From: JAWWPY01 sp964412845
GTDB lineage: Bacteria; Actinomycetota; Actinomycetes; Streptosporangiales; Streptosporangiaceae
DNA length: 47,046 bases
Assembly (NCBI GenBank): GCA_964412845.1
Contig: CAYPQM010000030.1
Coordinates: 1 to 47,046, forward strand
Reading direction: 5' to 3'
Made by a program: the position numbers and the translations under genes. The notes beneath the pieces were generated by a model, which did not search any database, was not told the origin of the DNA, and saw only the letters and a list, made by a program, of their open reading frames with translations. Below, piece by piece: positions 16,452-23,253 of the stretch; position 1 is the stretch's first letter, and each line of letters opens with the position of its first letter.

Positions 16452-17051
16452 ATGAGCCGACGTGACCTGCGCGTATCGGAGCCTGGCCCTCGTCCGCCCC
16501 AGGGGCGGGACGAGGACCTGGACTGGCTGGTCCGTCATGTCGCCCGAGGCGACGAGAGCGCCTTCGAGGCCGTCTACGACCAGCTGTGCCGGCCGGTATA
16601 TGGCCTGATCCGCAAAGTGCTGCGGGACCCGGCCCAGTCCGAAGAGGTCACCCAGGAGGTCCTGCTGGAGGTCTGGCGGACCGCGTCCCGGTTCGATCCG
16701 GCCAAGGGCAGCGCGATCACCTGGGTAATGACGATCGCCCATCGCCGGGCCATCGACCGGGTGCGTTCGGCAAGTGCCCAGACGCTGCGGGAGCAGAAGT
16801 CGGGCAGCGTGCTGGCTGGCTCCACCGAGGAAGTCGCGGAAGTGGTGGAGGCCCGGTTGGACGCTGAGCGGGTGCGGCGCTGCCTGGACTCACTCACCGA
16901 GCTGCAACGCGAGTCAATCGGGCTGGCCTACTACGGCGGCTACACCTACCAGCAGGTCGCCGGGCTGCTGGACTCGGCTCTCGGCACGGTGAAGACCCGG
17001 ATCCGGGACGGCTTGATCCGGATGCGCGACTGCATGGGAGTGACCTGGTGA
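16452..17051 (+). CDS. sigK: ECF RNA polymerase sigma factor, SigK-like (ECF19)
   Basis: An extracytoplasmic-function sigma factor of 199 residues. Region 2 spans about residues 25-95, with VYGLIRKVLRDPAQSEEVTQEVLLEVW and FDPAKGSAITWVMTIAHRRAIDRVR. Region 4 spans about 140-190, with LTELQRESIGLAYYGGYTYQQVAGLL and GTVKTRIRDGLIRMR. These stretches match mycobacterial SigK closely. It overlaps its anti-sigma gene by 4 bases, and the neighbouring fasciclin and molybdopterin genes belong to the SigK regulon theme. ATG 16452 fits the family length; a TTG at 16401 is in frame but adds unconserved residues. A possible SigK promoter (CCGAAT at 16439-16444, CGATCC at 16418-16423, 15-base spacer) would give a leaderless transcript. 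Confidence 0.92.
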   Translation: MSRRDLRVSEPGPRPPQGRDEDLDWLVRHVARGDESAFEAVYDQLCRPVYGLIRKVLRDPAQSEEVTQEVLLEVWRTASRFDPAKGSAITWVMTIAHRRAIDRVRSASAQTLREQKSGSVLAGSTEEVAEVVEARLDAERVRRCLDSLTELQRESIGLAYYGGYTYQQVAGLLDSALGTVKTRIRDGLIRMRDCMGVTW

Positions 17052-17839
17052 GATTCTTCCGCGAAGACCTGCATGCGCTCACCGGTGCCTATGCGCTCGA
17101 CGCCCTGGACGGCGCCGAACGGGACCGGTTCTCCCGCCACCTGCGGCGCTGCCAGTCCTGCGCCAACGAGGTCCGCGGGCTCCGGGAGACCGCCACCCGG
17201 CTGGCCATGGCGGTTGCCCTCGTCCCGCCCCCCGAGTTGCGGGAAAAGGTGCTGGCCGCGGTCGCATGGACCCGGCAGCTGCCACCCGAGACCGAGGACG
17301 CTGCGGCGCGCCGGTCCCGCGCGGCGCACGGGTCCCCGGGGCGCCCGCCCAGCCGGTTCGGCACGCCCCGGCTCGCCTGGTTCCCGCGCCCGGCCTCGCT
17401 GCTGGCGGCGGCGGCCCTGGCGGTGGTGGTCGTGCTGAGCGTCACACAGGCCATGACGCAGCGCGAGCTCAACCACTCCCGGGCACAGAACCAGGCGGTC
17501 GAGGCGGTCCTGAGCGCCCCGGACGCCCGGCTGCTGACCCACCGGATCGTGGCAGGCGGCCGGGCCATCGTGGTGCTGTCGCAGGCCAGGCACGCGCTGG
17601 TGCTCACCACCTCGGGGCTGCCGCCGCTGCCCGCGGCCAAGGTCTACGAGGTGTGGTTCATGGCCCCGGGGCGCAGTAAGCCCGCCGGGCTGCTGTCGCC
17701 GCCCACCGCTGGCCGGACCGCACCGCTGCTCGCGGCTGGCCTCACCGCGGGAGACCGCATCGGCCTTACCGTGGAGCCGGCCGGCGGGACCAGCAAGCCC
17801 ACCACCCCGCCGATCCTGGTCATGTCCCTGCCCGCCTGA
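17048..17839 (+). CDS. rskA: Anti-sigma-K factor RskA-like
   Basis: A membrane anti-sigma factor of 263 residues that would hold SigK until proteolysis releases it. The N-terminal anti-sigma domain has LHALTGAYALDALDGAERDRF and the zinc motif RHLRRCQSCANEV (His-x3-Cys-x2-Cys, near residues 31-41). One membrane helix lies near 115-138 (SLLAAAALAVVVVLSVTQAM). The outer domain (about 155-263) is RskA-like, with LVLTTSGLPPLPAAKVYEVWFM and a Pro-rich end. GTG 17048 overlaps the sigK stop by 4 bases, indicating coupled translation. The 3' end is tandemly duplicated (see 17831). Confidence 0.93.
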   Translation: MRFFREDLHALTGAYALDALDGAERDRFSRHLRRCQSCANEVRGLRETATRLAMAVALVPPPELREKVLAAVAWTRQLPPETEDAAARRSRAAHGSPGRPPSRFGTPRLAWFPRPASLLAAAALAVVVVLSVTQAMTQRELNHSRAQNQAVEAVLSAPDARLLTHRIVAGGRAIVVLSQARHALVLTTSGLPPLPAAKVYEVWFMAPGRSKPAGLLSPPTAGRTAPLLAAGLTAGDRIGLTVEPAGGTSKPTTPPILVMSLPA

Positions 17840-17882
17840 GCAACGGCCCGGCCCGCCTGAGCAACGGCCCGGCCCGCCTGAG
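17831..17882. repeat. 21-bp tandem repeat spanning the rskA stop codon
   Basis: A 21-base unit beginning CCCGCCTGAGCAACGGCCCG occurs at 17831-17851 and 17852-17872, with a partial third copy from 17873. The first copy contains the last two codons and the TGA stop of rskA. Since 21 is seven codons, each copy adds another in-frame stop. It looks like a slippage duplication of the gene end. No downstream role is evident. Confidence 0.85.
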
Positions 17883-17958
17883 TGCCCTTCGGCCTGCTGG
17901 AACGTCCGCGGTCGCGGCTCCGACTGCCTGATCACCATTCACCGCCTAACGTTGTCCC

Positions 17959-18654
17959 ATGACCGTTTCCCCGGGCCAGGCGCCGCCCCGAGGCCGAGTA
18001 GGCTCCAGCGTGCTGGTGGTGGAGGATGACCGCAGCCTCGCCACGCAATTGATGCGCGGGCTGCGGCGCGGCGGCTACATCGTTGATCATGTGCTGACAG
18101 GCCGTGAAGCGCTGGCGCGGCCGGAACCGGACGTCGTGCTGCTGGACCTGGGACTGCCCGATCTGGACGGCGTGGCGGTGTGCCGCCGACTGCGCGAGCG
18201 GTCCGATGTGGCGATAATCGTGGTGACGGCCAGAGGCGAGGAACCGGAACGGGTCTTGGCGCTCGACGCGGGCGCGGACGACTATCTGGTCAAGCCGTTC
18301 GGCCTCGCGGAATTGCAGGCCCGTATCCGTGCTGTGCTCCGCCGCCGGAGCCGGGCCGACGGGGAGGTGCTCCGGAAGGGTCCCCTCCTGGTGGATGTGC
18401 GTACTCGCAAGGTGACTGTGTCTGGGCGTGAGGTGGCACTGACGCCGAAGGAATTCGACATCCTGGAGTGCCTGGCCAGTGACCCCGGCCGGGTCATGAG
18501 CCGCCAGGAGATAATGGACAACGCGTGGGGTGCGCACTGGTACGGGCCAACCAAGGTGCTTGACGTGCACGTCGCGGCGCTGCGGCGCAAACTGGACCTG
18601 CCGGGGCTGATCGAGACGGTCTACGGCCGGGGGTTCCGGCTCGGCGAAGTCTGA
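17959..18654 (+). CDS. Two-component response regulator, OmpR/PhoB type
   Basis: A DNA-binding response regulator of 231 residues. The receiver domain (about 17-130) has the acidic pocket VVEDD at 20-24, the phosphoacceptor Asp63 in VLLDLGLPD, Thr90 in VVTARG and Lys112 in LVKPFG. The winged-helix output domain (about 138-230) includes LTPKEFDILECLASDPGRV and VLDVHVAALRRKL, ending GRGFRLGEV. It overlaps the start of the sensor kinase gene by one base (TGATG). The target genes are not shown; the membrane protein just after the kinase is a candidate. Confidence 0.95.
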   Translation: MTVSPGQAPPRGRVGSSVLVVEDDRSLATQLMRGLRRGGYIVDHVLTGREALARPEPDVVLLDLGLPDLDGVAVCRRLRERSDVAIIVVTARGEEPERVLALDAGADDYLVKPFGLAELQARIRAVLRRRSRADGEVLRKGPLLVDVRTRKVTVSGREVALTPKEFDILECLASDPGRVMSRQEIMDNAWGAHWYGPTKVLDVHVAALRRKLDLPGLIETVYGRGFRLGEV

Positions 18655-20009
18655 TGGCCCGCCGCATTGTGCTCACCATGCTCGCGCTGATCGGTGCGCT
18701 GCTGGTCAGCACCGTGGTGCCGCTCGGTCTCATCACCACCGGACATGAGCGCGCGTCGTTCAAAGAGGACACCGTTTTCTCCGCGGGCGGGGTGGCCAGC
18801 TTCGCCGAGGGCACTCTCGCCGACCATGGGTCAGGCTCCAGCCTGGCCCGGGCGCTGGCCCGGGCCCGGCGGGCCGGTGAGCAGGTCCGGGTGTATGACA
18901 TCAGGGGTCGCGTGGCGGCCGGGAACGGCGGGGACGGCATGGCGGTGCCCACTGCAACGCTCGGCCGGGTACTGGGCGGCGGGGACACCGTGGCGACCGG
19001 GATCGGCGACCGGTTGCGTGTTGTCGTGCCAGTCCGCAACGACGACGGCGTCGGGATCGTGGGTGCCGTGGTGCTGGCCCGCCCGACCACCCGGCTCGAT
19101 CAGCGGCTCAGGACGCTCTGGCTGTGGCTGGCCGCGGTGGCCATCACGGGACTCCTGGCCGCGACGGTGACCGCGATCGCGCTGGCCCGCTGGGTGGGAC
19201 AGCCGCTGAACGCACTCGACGGCACGGCACAGCGGCTGGGTGGTGGCGCCCTGGATGCCCGGTCGGTGACTGGGCACGGGCCTCCGGAGGTGCGCCGCCT
19301 GGCGCGTCACTTCAACGCGATGGCCGGCCGCCTGGAGACGCTGGTTCATGGCAACCGGGCGGCCATGGCTGATGTGTCCCATCAACTGCGCACCCCGCTC
19401 ACCGCCTTGCGGCTCCGGCTGGACCTGCTGGCCCAGGATGCCGACCCGGCGACCGCGGATGAGCTGACCGGCGCTCAGGAGGAGGTATCCCGGCTGTCCC
19501 GCCTCGTCGATGGACTGCTGGCCGTCGCGCGCGCGGAGAACGTGCTGGTCAAGCCGGTCCCGATTGCGGTCGACGCCGTTATCCGGGATAGGGCCACGGC
19601 CTGGCGGCCGGTGGCGGAGGAGCGCGCGGTCGTGCTGAAACAGGACTGCCCGGGGCCGATCCGGGCGATGGTCGGCGCCGATCATCTGGAGCAGATCCTG
19701 GACAACCTGCTGGCCAATGCGCTCGACGCGGTCCCCTCTGGTGGCCATGTCGAGGTCAGCGCGTCGTCTAATGGCGACGGGATCCAGGTCGTGGTGGCTG
19801 ACGACGGTCCGGGCATGAGCGCGATGCAGCAGGCGCAGGCGTTCCGCAGGTTCGGCACGACTGCGCCGGGCGGAGCCGGGCTCGGCCTGGCCATCGTGCA
19901 CCGCCTGGCCACCTCCAACGGGGGCTGTGCGGCACTGTCGGACACCCCGGGCGGCGGCCTGACCGTGACCCTGGATCTACCAGCCGCCCCAGGTCCGGGG
20001 GGCAGCTGA
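18654..20009 (+). CDS. Sensor histidine kinase
   Basis: A membrane sensor kinase of 451 residues paired with the preceding regulator. Membrane segment 1 is at about 5-28 and segment 2 at about 154-178, flanking an extracytoplasmic domain of about 125 residues. A HAMP linker follows (ARWVGQPLNALDGTAQRLGGG). The dimerisation helix carries the phosphorylated His243 in DVSHQLRTPLTALRLRLD. The ATPase domain has the N box LEQILDNLLANALDA, the G1 box VVADDGPGM and the G2 box GGAGLGLAIVHRL. The ATG overlaps the regulator's TGA by one base. The signal sensed is unknown. Confidence 0.95.
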   Translation: MARRIVLTMLALIGALLVSTVVPLGLITTGHERASFKEDTVFSAGGVASFAEGTLADHGSGSSLARALARARRAGEQVRVYDIRGRVAAGNGGDGMAVPTATLGRVLGGGDTVATGIGDRLRVVVPVRNDDGVGIVGAVVLARPTTRLDQRLRTLWLWLAAVAITGLLAATVTAIALARWVGQPLNALDGTAQRLGGGALDARSVTGHGPPEVRRLARHFNAMAGRLETLVHGNRAAMADVSHQLRTPLTALRLRLDLLAQDADPATADELTGAQEEVSRLSRLVDGLLAVARAENVLVKPVPIAVDAVIRDRATAWRPVAEERAVVLKQDCPGPIRAMVGADHLEQILDNLLANALDAVPSGGHVEVSASSNGDGIQVVVADDGPGMSAMQQAQAFRRFGTTAPGGAGLGLAIVHRLATSNGGCAALSDTPGGGLTVTLDLPAAPGPGGS

Positions 20010-20124
20010 CGGATTCTCTTACCAGTTCTGAACGTTTCCTTTGCCGGTTTGCAGAGGCAGGTATCGCAAGCTGGGCAGCCAGGGGATCTGTGCCGGGTGA
20101 TCGGATGACAAGGAGCACTGCGTC

Positions 20125-20745
20125 ATGCCTGCAAGGCACGCGCCTCCCGCCGGAGGTGGCGCGGAAGGAAACGAGCGGCTCACCGCGGCGACGGGCGCTG
20201 TTCTCCTGGTGCTGCTGGCCGCGGAGGGTCTGACCGTCCTGGCGATACATCGTTTGCTCACGGCGCACTTCTTCATTGGCATGCTGCTCGTCGGGCCGGT
20301 CGCGCTCAAAGCCGTGTCGACCTGCTGGAGGTTCGCCCGCTACTACACCGGCGCCGCTGACTACCGGCGCAAGGGACCGCCAGGGCCGTTGCTGCGCGTG
20401 CTGGGACCGTTCGTCCTGGCCACGTCTCTCGGGGTGCTCGGCACAGGGGTCGCCCTGGCCTTCGTCGGGCCGGGCCGCGGACCGTGGCTCTTCCTGCACA
20501 AGGCCCTGTTCGTGCTGTGGTTCGGCGTCATGTCGGTGCATGTCCTGGCCTACGCCTGGCGGCTGCCCCGGCTCATCGGGCCGGACCTGGGATTGCTGGC
20601 TGGCCAGGGCCGGACCCGTAGGGCCCTGGCCGGGCGCCCGGCCCGCTGGCTGCTGCTGGCCGCGTCCATTGTCGGCGGCCTGATCGTCGCTGTGCTCACC
20701 CTGCACCTGGCCACCCCCTGGGCCGGAGCACGGTCCTTCGGCTGA
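20125..20745 (+). CDS. Multi-helix membrane protein, cytochrome-b561/DUF4405-like
   Basis: A 206-residue integral membrane protein with four to five helices: about 21-40, 46-66 (LTAHFFIGMLLVGPVALKAV), 88-112, 118-142 (WLFLHKALFVLWFGVMSVHVLAY) and 170-195. His residues within helices (AHFFIG, LHKALF, SVHVLAY) are positioned as in haem-binding cytochrome b-type bundles, but no definite haem motif can be assigned. It starts 115 bases after the histidine kinase on the same strand, with AAGGAG before ATG 20125, and could be a target of that system. The family assignment is tentative. Confidence 0.6.
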   Translation: MPARHAPPAGGGAEGNERLTAATGAVLLVLLAAEGLTVLAIHRLLTAHFFIGMLLVGPVALKAVSTCWRFARYYTGAADYRRKGPPGPLLRVLGPFVLATSLGVLGTGVALAFVGPGRGPWLFLHKALFVLWFGVMSVHVLAYAWRLPRLIGPDLGLLAGQGRTRRALAGRPARWLLLAASIVGGLIVAVLTLHLATPWAGARSFG

Positions 20746-20773
20746 GGGCTCGCGGCAACTGACGATGCGTGTG

Positions 20774-21088
20774 CTAGGCCTCGTAGTCGAAGATCAGGGC
20801 CAGGGCATCAGCCAGTTTGCGCATCGTCTTGTCGGCTAGCTGCCCGATGCTGTCGCCGGACAGGCGGTCCCGGCGCACCCGCACCGCCGAGTAGGACTCA
20901 AGGTGCCCGGCAATGGGATCGTCCGGGCTGAGAGCGACGACATAGGGCGTCTCGGTGAGGTCCGGTCGATCGCTGATCTTGACTACCAGCGGGTGACCCG
21001 TGATCGCGTTGAATCCGTCATTGCTGATGATGGCGACGTAGCCGGCCCGGCCGAGCCCTTTGTTGGCGAAGACATCACCACGGTTCAC
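20774..21088 (-). CDS. MazF/PemK-like toxin of a type II toxin-antitoxin pair
   Basis: A 104-residue protein with the opening MNRGDVFANKGLGRAGYVAIISNDGFNA, the usual GDV then (R)xxVIISND pattern of PemK/MazF toxins, which are mRNA or tRNA endoribonucleases or gyrase poisons of CcdB fold. VVALSPDDPIAGHLESYSAVRVRRDRL and a C-terminal LADALALIFDYEA complete the fold. The GTG start overlaps the stop of the upstream antitoxin by 3 bases (GTGA), the arrangement expected for a toxin gene placed second. Activity untested. Confidence 0.82.
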   Translation of the reverse strand: MNRGDVFANKGLGRAGYVAIISNDGFNAITGHPLVVKISDRPDLTETPYVVALSPDDPIAGHLESYSAVRVRRDRLSGDSIGQLADKTMRKLADALALIFDYEA

Positions 21089-21327
21089 GCTGCGCCCTTA
21101 CCGGCGCCGGGTGGGAAGTCGCCCGCATTGGCCTCGGCCCATTCAGCCCAGGCATGCCCGGTCTCACGGTCGGCCTCAGCGATGGCGGTAGCCGCGTCAC
21201 GCTGCATCTTCTCGCGGGCGGCCCGGGTCATCCAGGCTGACATGGACAAGCCTGCCCGGTCAGCCTCAGCCCTGGCCTGACGGAACGCTCGCTCACCCAT
21301 GCTGATGCTGAAAGTCTTCACAGCCAT
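21085..21327 (-). CDS. Antitoxin partner, ribbon-helix-helix-like
   Basis: An 80-residue protein directly upstream of the toxin. It begins MAVKTFSISMGERAFRQARAEADRAGLSMSAWM, a short beta strand followed by helices, as in ribbon-helix-helix antitoxins that bind their own operator and neutralise the toxin. The acidic, flexible C-terminus (ETGHAWAEWAEANAGDFPP) would wrap the toxin. ATG 21327 is chosen because homologous antitoxins start at the KTFSIS strand. A longer frame to 21567 runs across the upstream hairpin and into the NaeI gene antisense, so it was rejected. The AT-rich 21328-21365 segment is probably its promoter. Confidence 0.78.
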   Translation of the reverse strand: MAVKTFSISMGERAFRQARAEADRAGLSMSAWMTRAAREKMQRDAATAIAEADRETGHAWAEWAEANAGDFPPGAGKGAA

Positions 21328-21365
21328 ATTCGTAAAACTATCAACAACATTCCTACGAAGGTGGT

Positions 21366-21392
21366 CATTTAGCCCGGTATCTGGGCTAAATG
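21366..21392. promoter_or_regulatory. Perfect 10-bp-arm inverted repeat between NaeI-like gene and antitoxin
   Basis: CATTTAGCCC, seven bases (GGTATCT), GGGCTAAATG. The right arm overlaps the TAG stop of the NaeI-family gene (21386-21388), and the repeat lies 39 bases before the antitoxin start. It may be an operator for the antitoxin (autoregulation is typical), a terminator of the NaeI transcript, or both. No U-tract follows on the minus strand. Confidence 0.6.
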
Positions 21393-22357
21393 TCGGGTAG
21401 CAGGGGCGCTGTCTCGGCCGGGTCGGCAGGCGTAGCCAGCACCCAGTCTTGGCCGTCCAGGCTGATCCACGGCGCGTCCCGGTGGTGGGCCCGGCGCCGG
21501 GCCAGCCGGGCGCTGACGAATTCGCCGTCCCCCGGTGCGGGCAGGGCGAGTGCCCGCGCCGCGGCACTGTGACTGGCGTAGCCCCCGAAAATCACGATTC
21601 CCTCGGCCTGGAGCTGATCACGGGCTCCGCCGTTGTACCGGACGCGCTTCATGGGATCACCTGGCATGGTCACCACGGTGAGCACGGCGGTCCGGCTCAC
21701 CTTTCGGCCCTGGGCGCGGCGGAACAACTCGTTCACCCGCTGCTGGCCCGACTTCCCGGCCATGATCGCGGCGACGTCGCCGGGCCGCAGCCGCAGCAGC
21801 GCGTTCTCGGGCAGCAGGGCATCGCGGAACAGCCACCGGATGGCGGCCTTGCCTGCCGGGCTCAGGGTGCGCTTGCGGTCCCGGTTGGCGGCATCGCGCA
21901 GGCACGCCGGTGTAGCCCGGACCAGCCCCGCGCACCAGGCGCCGGCCTCGTCATTGGCCCACACCAGCAGGCAGAGCCCCCCTTCGGCCTCGGGCGGGAT
22001 CATCCAGGCGCCCATCGTCTGGGAGAACTTGCAGTCAACATCCAGGCCGCAGATCCGGTAGTCGAGCTTGTCCCCATCCGCGAAACCGAACTCACGCTGC
22101 AAGTTGATCTCGACCAGGGTCCCGGCGTGGGTTTTCTCGGTCTTGTGCAGTTCCTCCCAGCGGCACCTGCCGGTGTGCTGGCCGTCGAGCAGCATGTCGA
22201 TGGTGCGCCGCAGCGCGGCGGCGAACCTGCGGCCCTCGGGGTCCTGCGCCAGCAGATGCGCCGCGACCAGTTCGATGTCGCCGTCGTCACTGCGGCGCGC
22301 CGGGACGGTGAGCCCGGGCAGCGGCACCGCCCGTCCCGGCCAGGCCTGGCCGGTCAC
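21386..22357 (-). CDS. NaeI-family type IIE restriction endonuclease
   Basis: A 323-residue homologue of NaeI (recognition GCCGGC), a two-domain enzyme that needs a second site as effector. EELHKTEKTHAGTLVEINLQ and GDKLDYRICGLDVDCKF match NaeI. With a constant offset of 13, the catalytic residues as recalled from the NaeI literature (Glu70, Asp86, Asp95, Lys97) map to Glu83, Asp99, Asp108 and Lys110, all present. NaeI Leu43 (the L43K topoisomerase switch) maps to Leu56 in LLDGQ. The C-terminal DNA-binding domain has KSGQQRVNELFRRAQGRKVSRTAVLTVV and GGARDQLQAEGIVIFGG. No methyltransferase is adjacent. The start, GTG 22357, has no clear ribosome site; GTG 22327 is an alternative. Confidence 0.92.
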   Translation of the reverse strand: MTGQAWPGRAVPLPGLTVPARRSDDGDIELVAAHLLAQDPEGRRFAAALRRTIDMLLDGQHTGRCRWEELHKTEKTHAGTLVEINLQREFGFADGDKLDYRICGLDVDCKFSQTMGAWMIPPEAEGGLCLLVWANDEAGAWCAGLVRATPACLRDAANRDRKRTLSPAGKAAIRWLFRDALLPENALLRLRPGDVAAIMAGKSGQQRVNELFRRAQGRKVSRTAVLTVVTMPGDPMKRVRYNGGARDQLQAEGIVIFGGYASHSAAARALALPAPGDGEFVSARLARRRAHHRDAPWISLDGQDWVLATPADPAETAPLLPDI

Positions 22358-22360
22358 GCC

Positions 22361-22420
22361 GTGCCGCCGATGCCCGTGCCGCCGATGCCCGTGCCGCTGA
22401 TAACCGTGCCGCTGATAACC
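22361..22420. repeat. Four 15-bp tandem repeats in the leader of the NaeI-like gene
   Basis: Two copies of GTGCCGCCGATGCCC (22361-22375, 22376-22390) are followed by two of the variant GTGCCGCTGATAACC (22391-22405, 22406-22420). They lie between the encapsulin stop and the GTG start of the endonuclease. In the endonuclease frame they would read as RHGYQ and RHGHR pentapeptides after an in-frame stop, but no start codon precedes them. Unit number could alter the leader length. Confidence 0.9.
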
Positions 22421-22446
22421 GCGGACTCCTCAGCGAGCCGGGCCGG

Positions 22447-23253
22447 TCACGTGGTGGCGGGCGCCAGCGCGACCGCGGCCTCACTGGTGGGCATCAGGAA
22501 CGTCATGGTCTCCTGCAGATACAACTGGACCGTCTCGGCGTCGTGGGCGAGATACCCGATCGAGGTGTCCTGGCCAAGGTGCAGGGCGAAGTCGCCGCCG
22601 CGCGTGGTCAGCACGAAGGCGCCGTCGATAGCGGGCGCCCAGATGATCTCGCCGCTGATCAGCCGCTCAATATGGCTGGACACCGGGTAGCCGTGGTCGC
22701 TGGTCTCGCTGACGGCCGTGTACGCGTCGGCGCTGAGCACGACCGAGTACGGCCCGTCCACGCCGGCGCTGCGCAGGTGCCGCAGCGCCTCGGCGACCGC
22801 TGCCGGGTAGTCACGCGGGTCGGCCGGCAGAGTCATGGCCGGGTTGGACGATTCGTGCCGGATGCCGGTGATCCCCGCCGCCGGGTAACCCTCGAAGATG
22901 GACCGGTCCTCCGCGAAGGCGATCTGCCGCGACGCGTCCTTGACCGGCTGCCAGTCCGAGTCCTCGGCGCCGCGCTCGACGTCGTCGATCGCCGCGCGAT
23001 CCACCGTGAACGGGACCCGCAACTCGACCAGCGCCCTGACTTGCCGCTGCTGGGCCAGCACCCCGTCTTGCAGCGCATCGATGGCAGCGACGTGACCGGT
23101 ACCCACGGCGGACAACACGTCACCTGCTGGCCCGTGCACGTCCACCACCCGCCGCCCGGCCAGGTGGCGCTTGATCGTGCGCGTCGCTTCCTCCCCGATC
23201 TGCGACCAGGCGGCGCTGGAGATCGGGGCGAGCTCGCGATGGAGGTTATTCAT
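22447..23253 (-). CDS. enc: Encapsulin nanocompartment shell protein, family 1
   Basis: The shell-forming HK97-fold protein of an encapsulin, 268 residues. It opens MNNLHRELAPISSAAWSQIGEEA, the typical N-terminus that docks cargo peptides, and ATRTIKRHLAGRRVVDVHGP follows. The axial segment GGDFALHLGQDTSIGYLAHD and the closing LYLQETMTFLM are also as in family 1. The ATG overlaps the end of the upstream DyP peroxidase by 8 bases, with a GAGGAG ribosome site inside the DyP gene, so shell and cargo are translationally coupled. The shell would assemble (usually T=1, 60 subunits) and enclose the DyP enzyme. Confidence 0.95.
   Translation of the reverse strand: MNNLHRELAPISSAAWSQIGEEATRTIKRHLAGRRVVDVHGPAGDVLSAVGTGHVAAIDALQDGVLAQQRQVRALVELRVPFTVDRAAIDDVERGAEDSDWQPVKDASRQIAFAEDRSIFEGYPAAGITGIRHESSNPAMTLPADPRDYPAAVAEALRHLRSAGVDGPYSVVLSADAYTAVSETSDHGYPVSSHIERLISGEIIWAPAIDGAFVLTTRGGDFALHLGQDTSIGYLAHDAETVQLYLQETMTFLMPTSEAAVALAPATT

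Noticed and set aside
22361..22420. Possible mini-CRISPR array
   Set aside because: The units are contiguous 15-bp tandem repeats without spacers, and no cas genes are present.
22447..23253. Bacteriocin (linocin M18-like) gene
   Set aside because: Linocin is an old name for encapsulin; the adjacent DyP with a cargo tag shows it is a nanocompartment shell.
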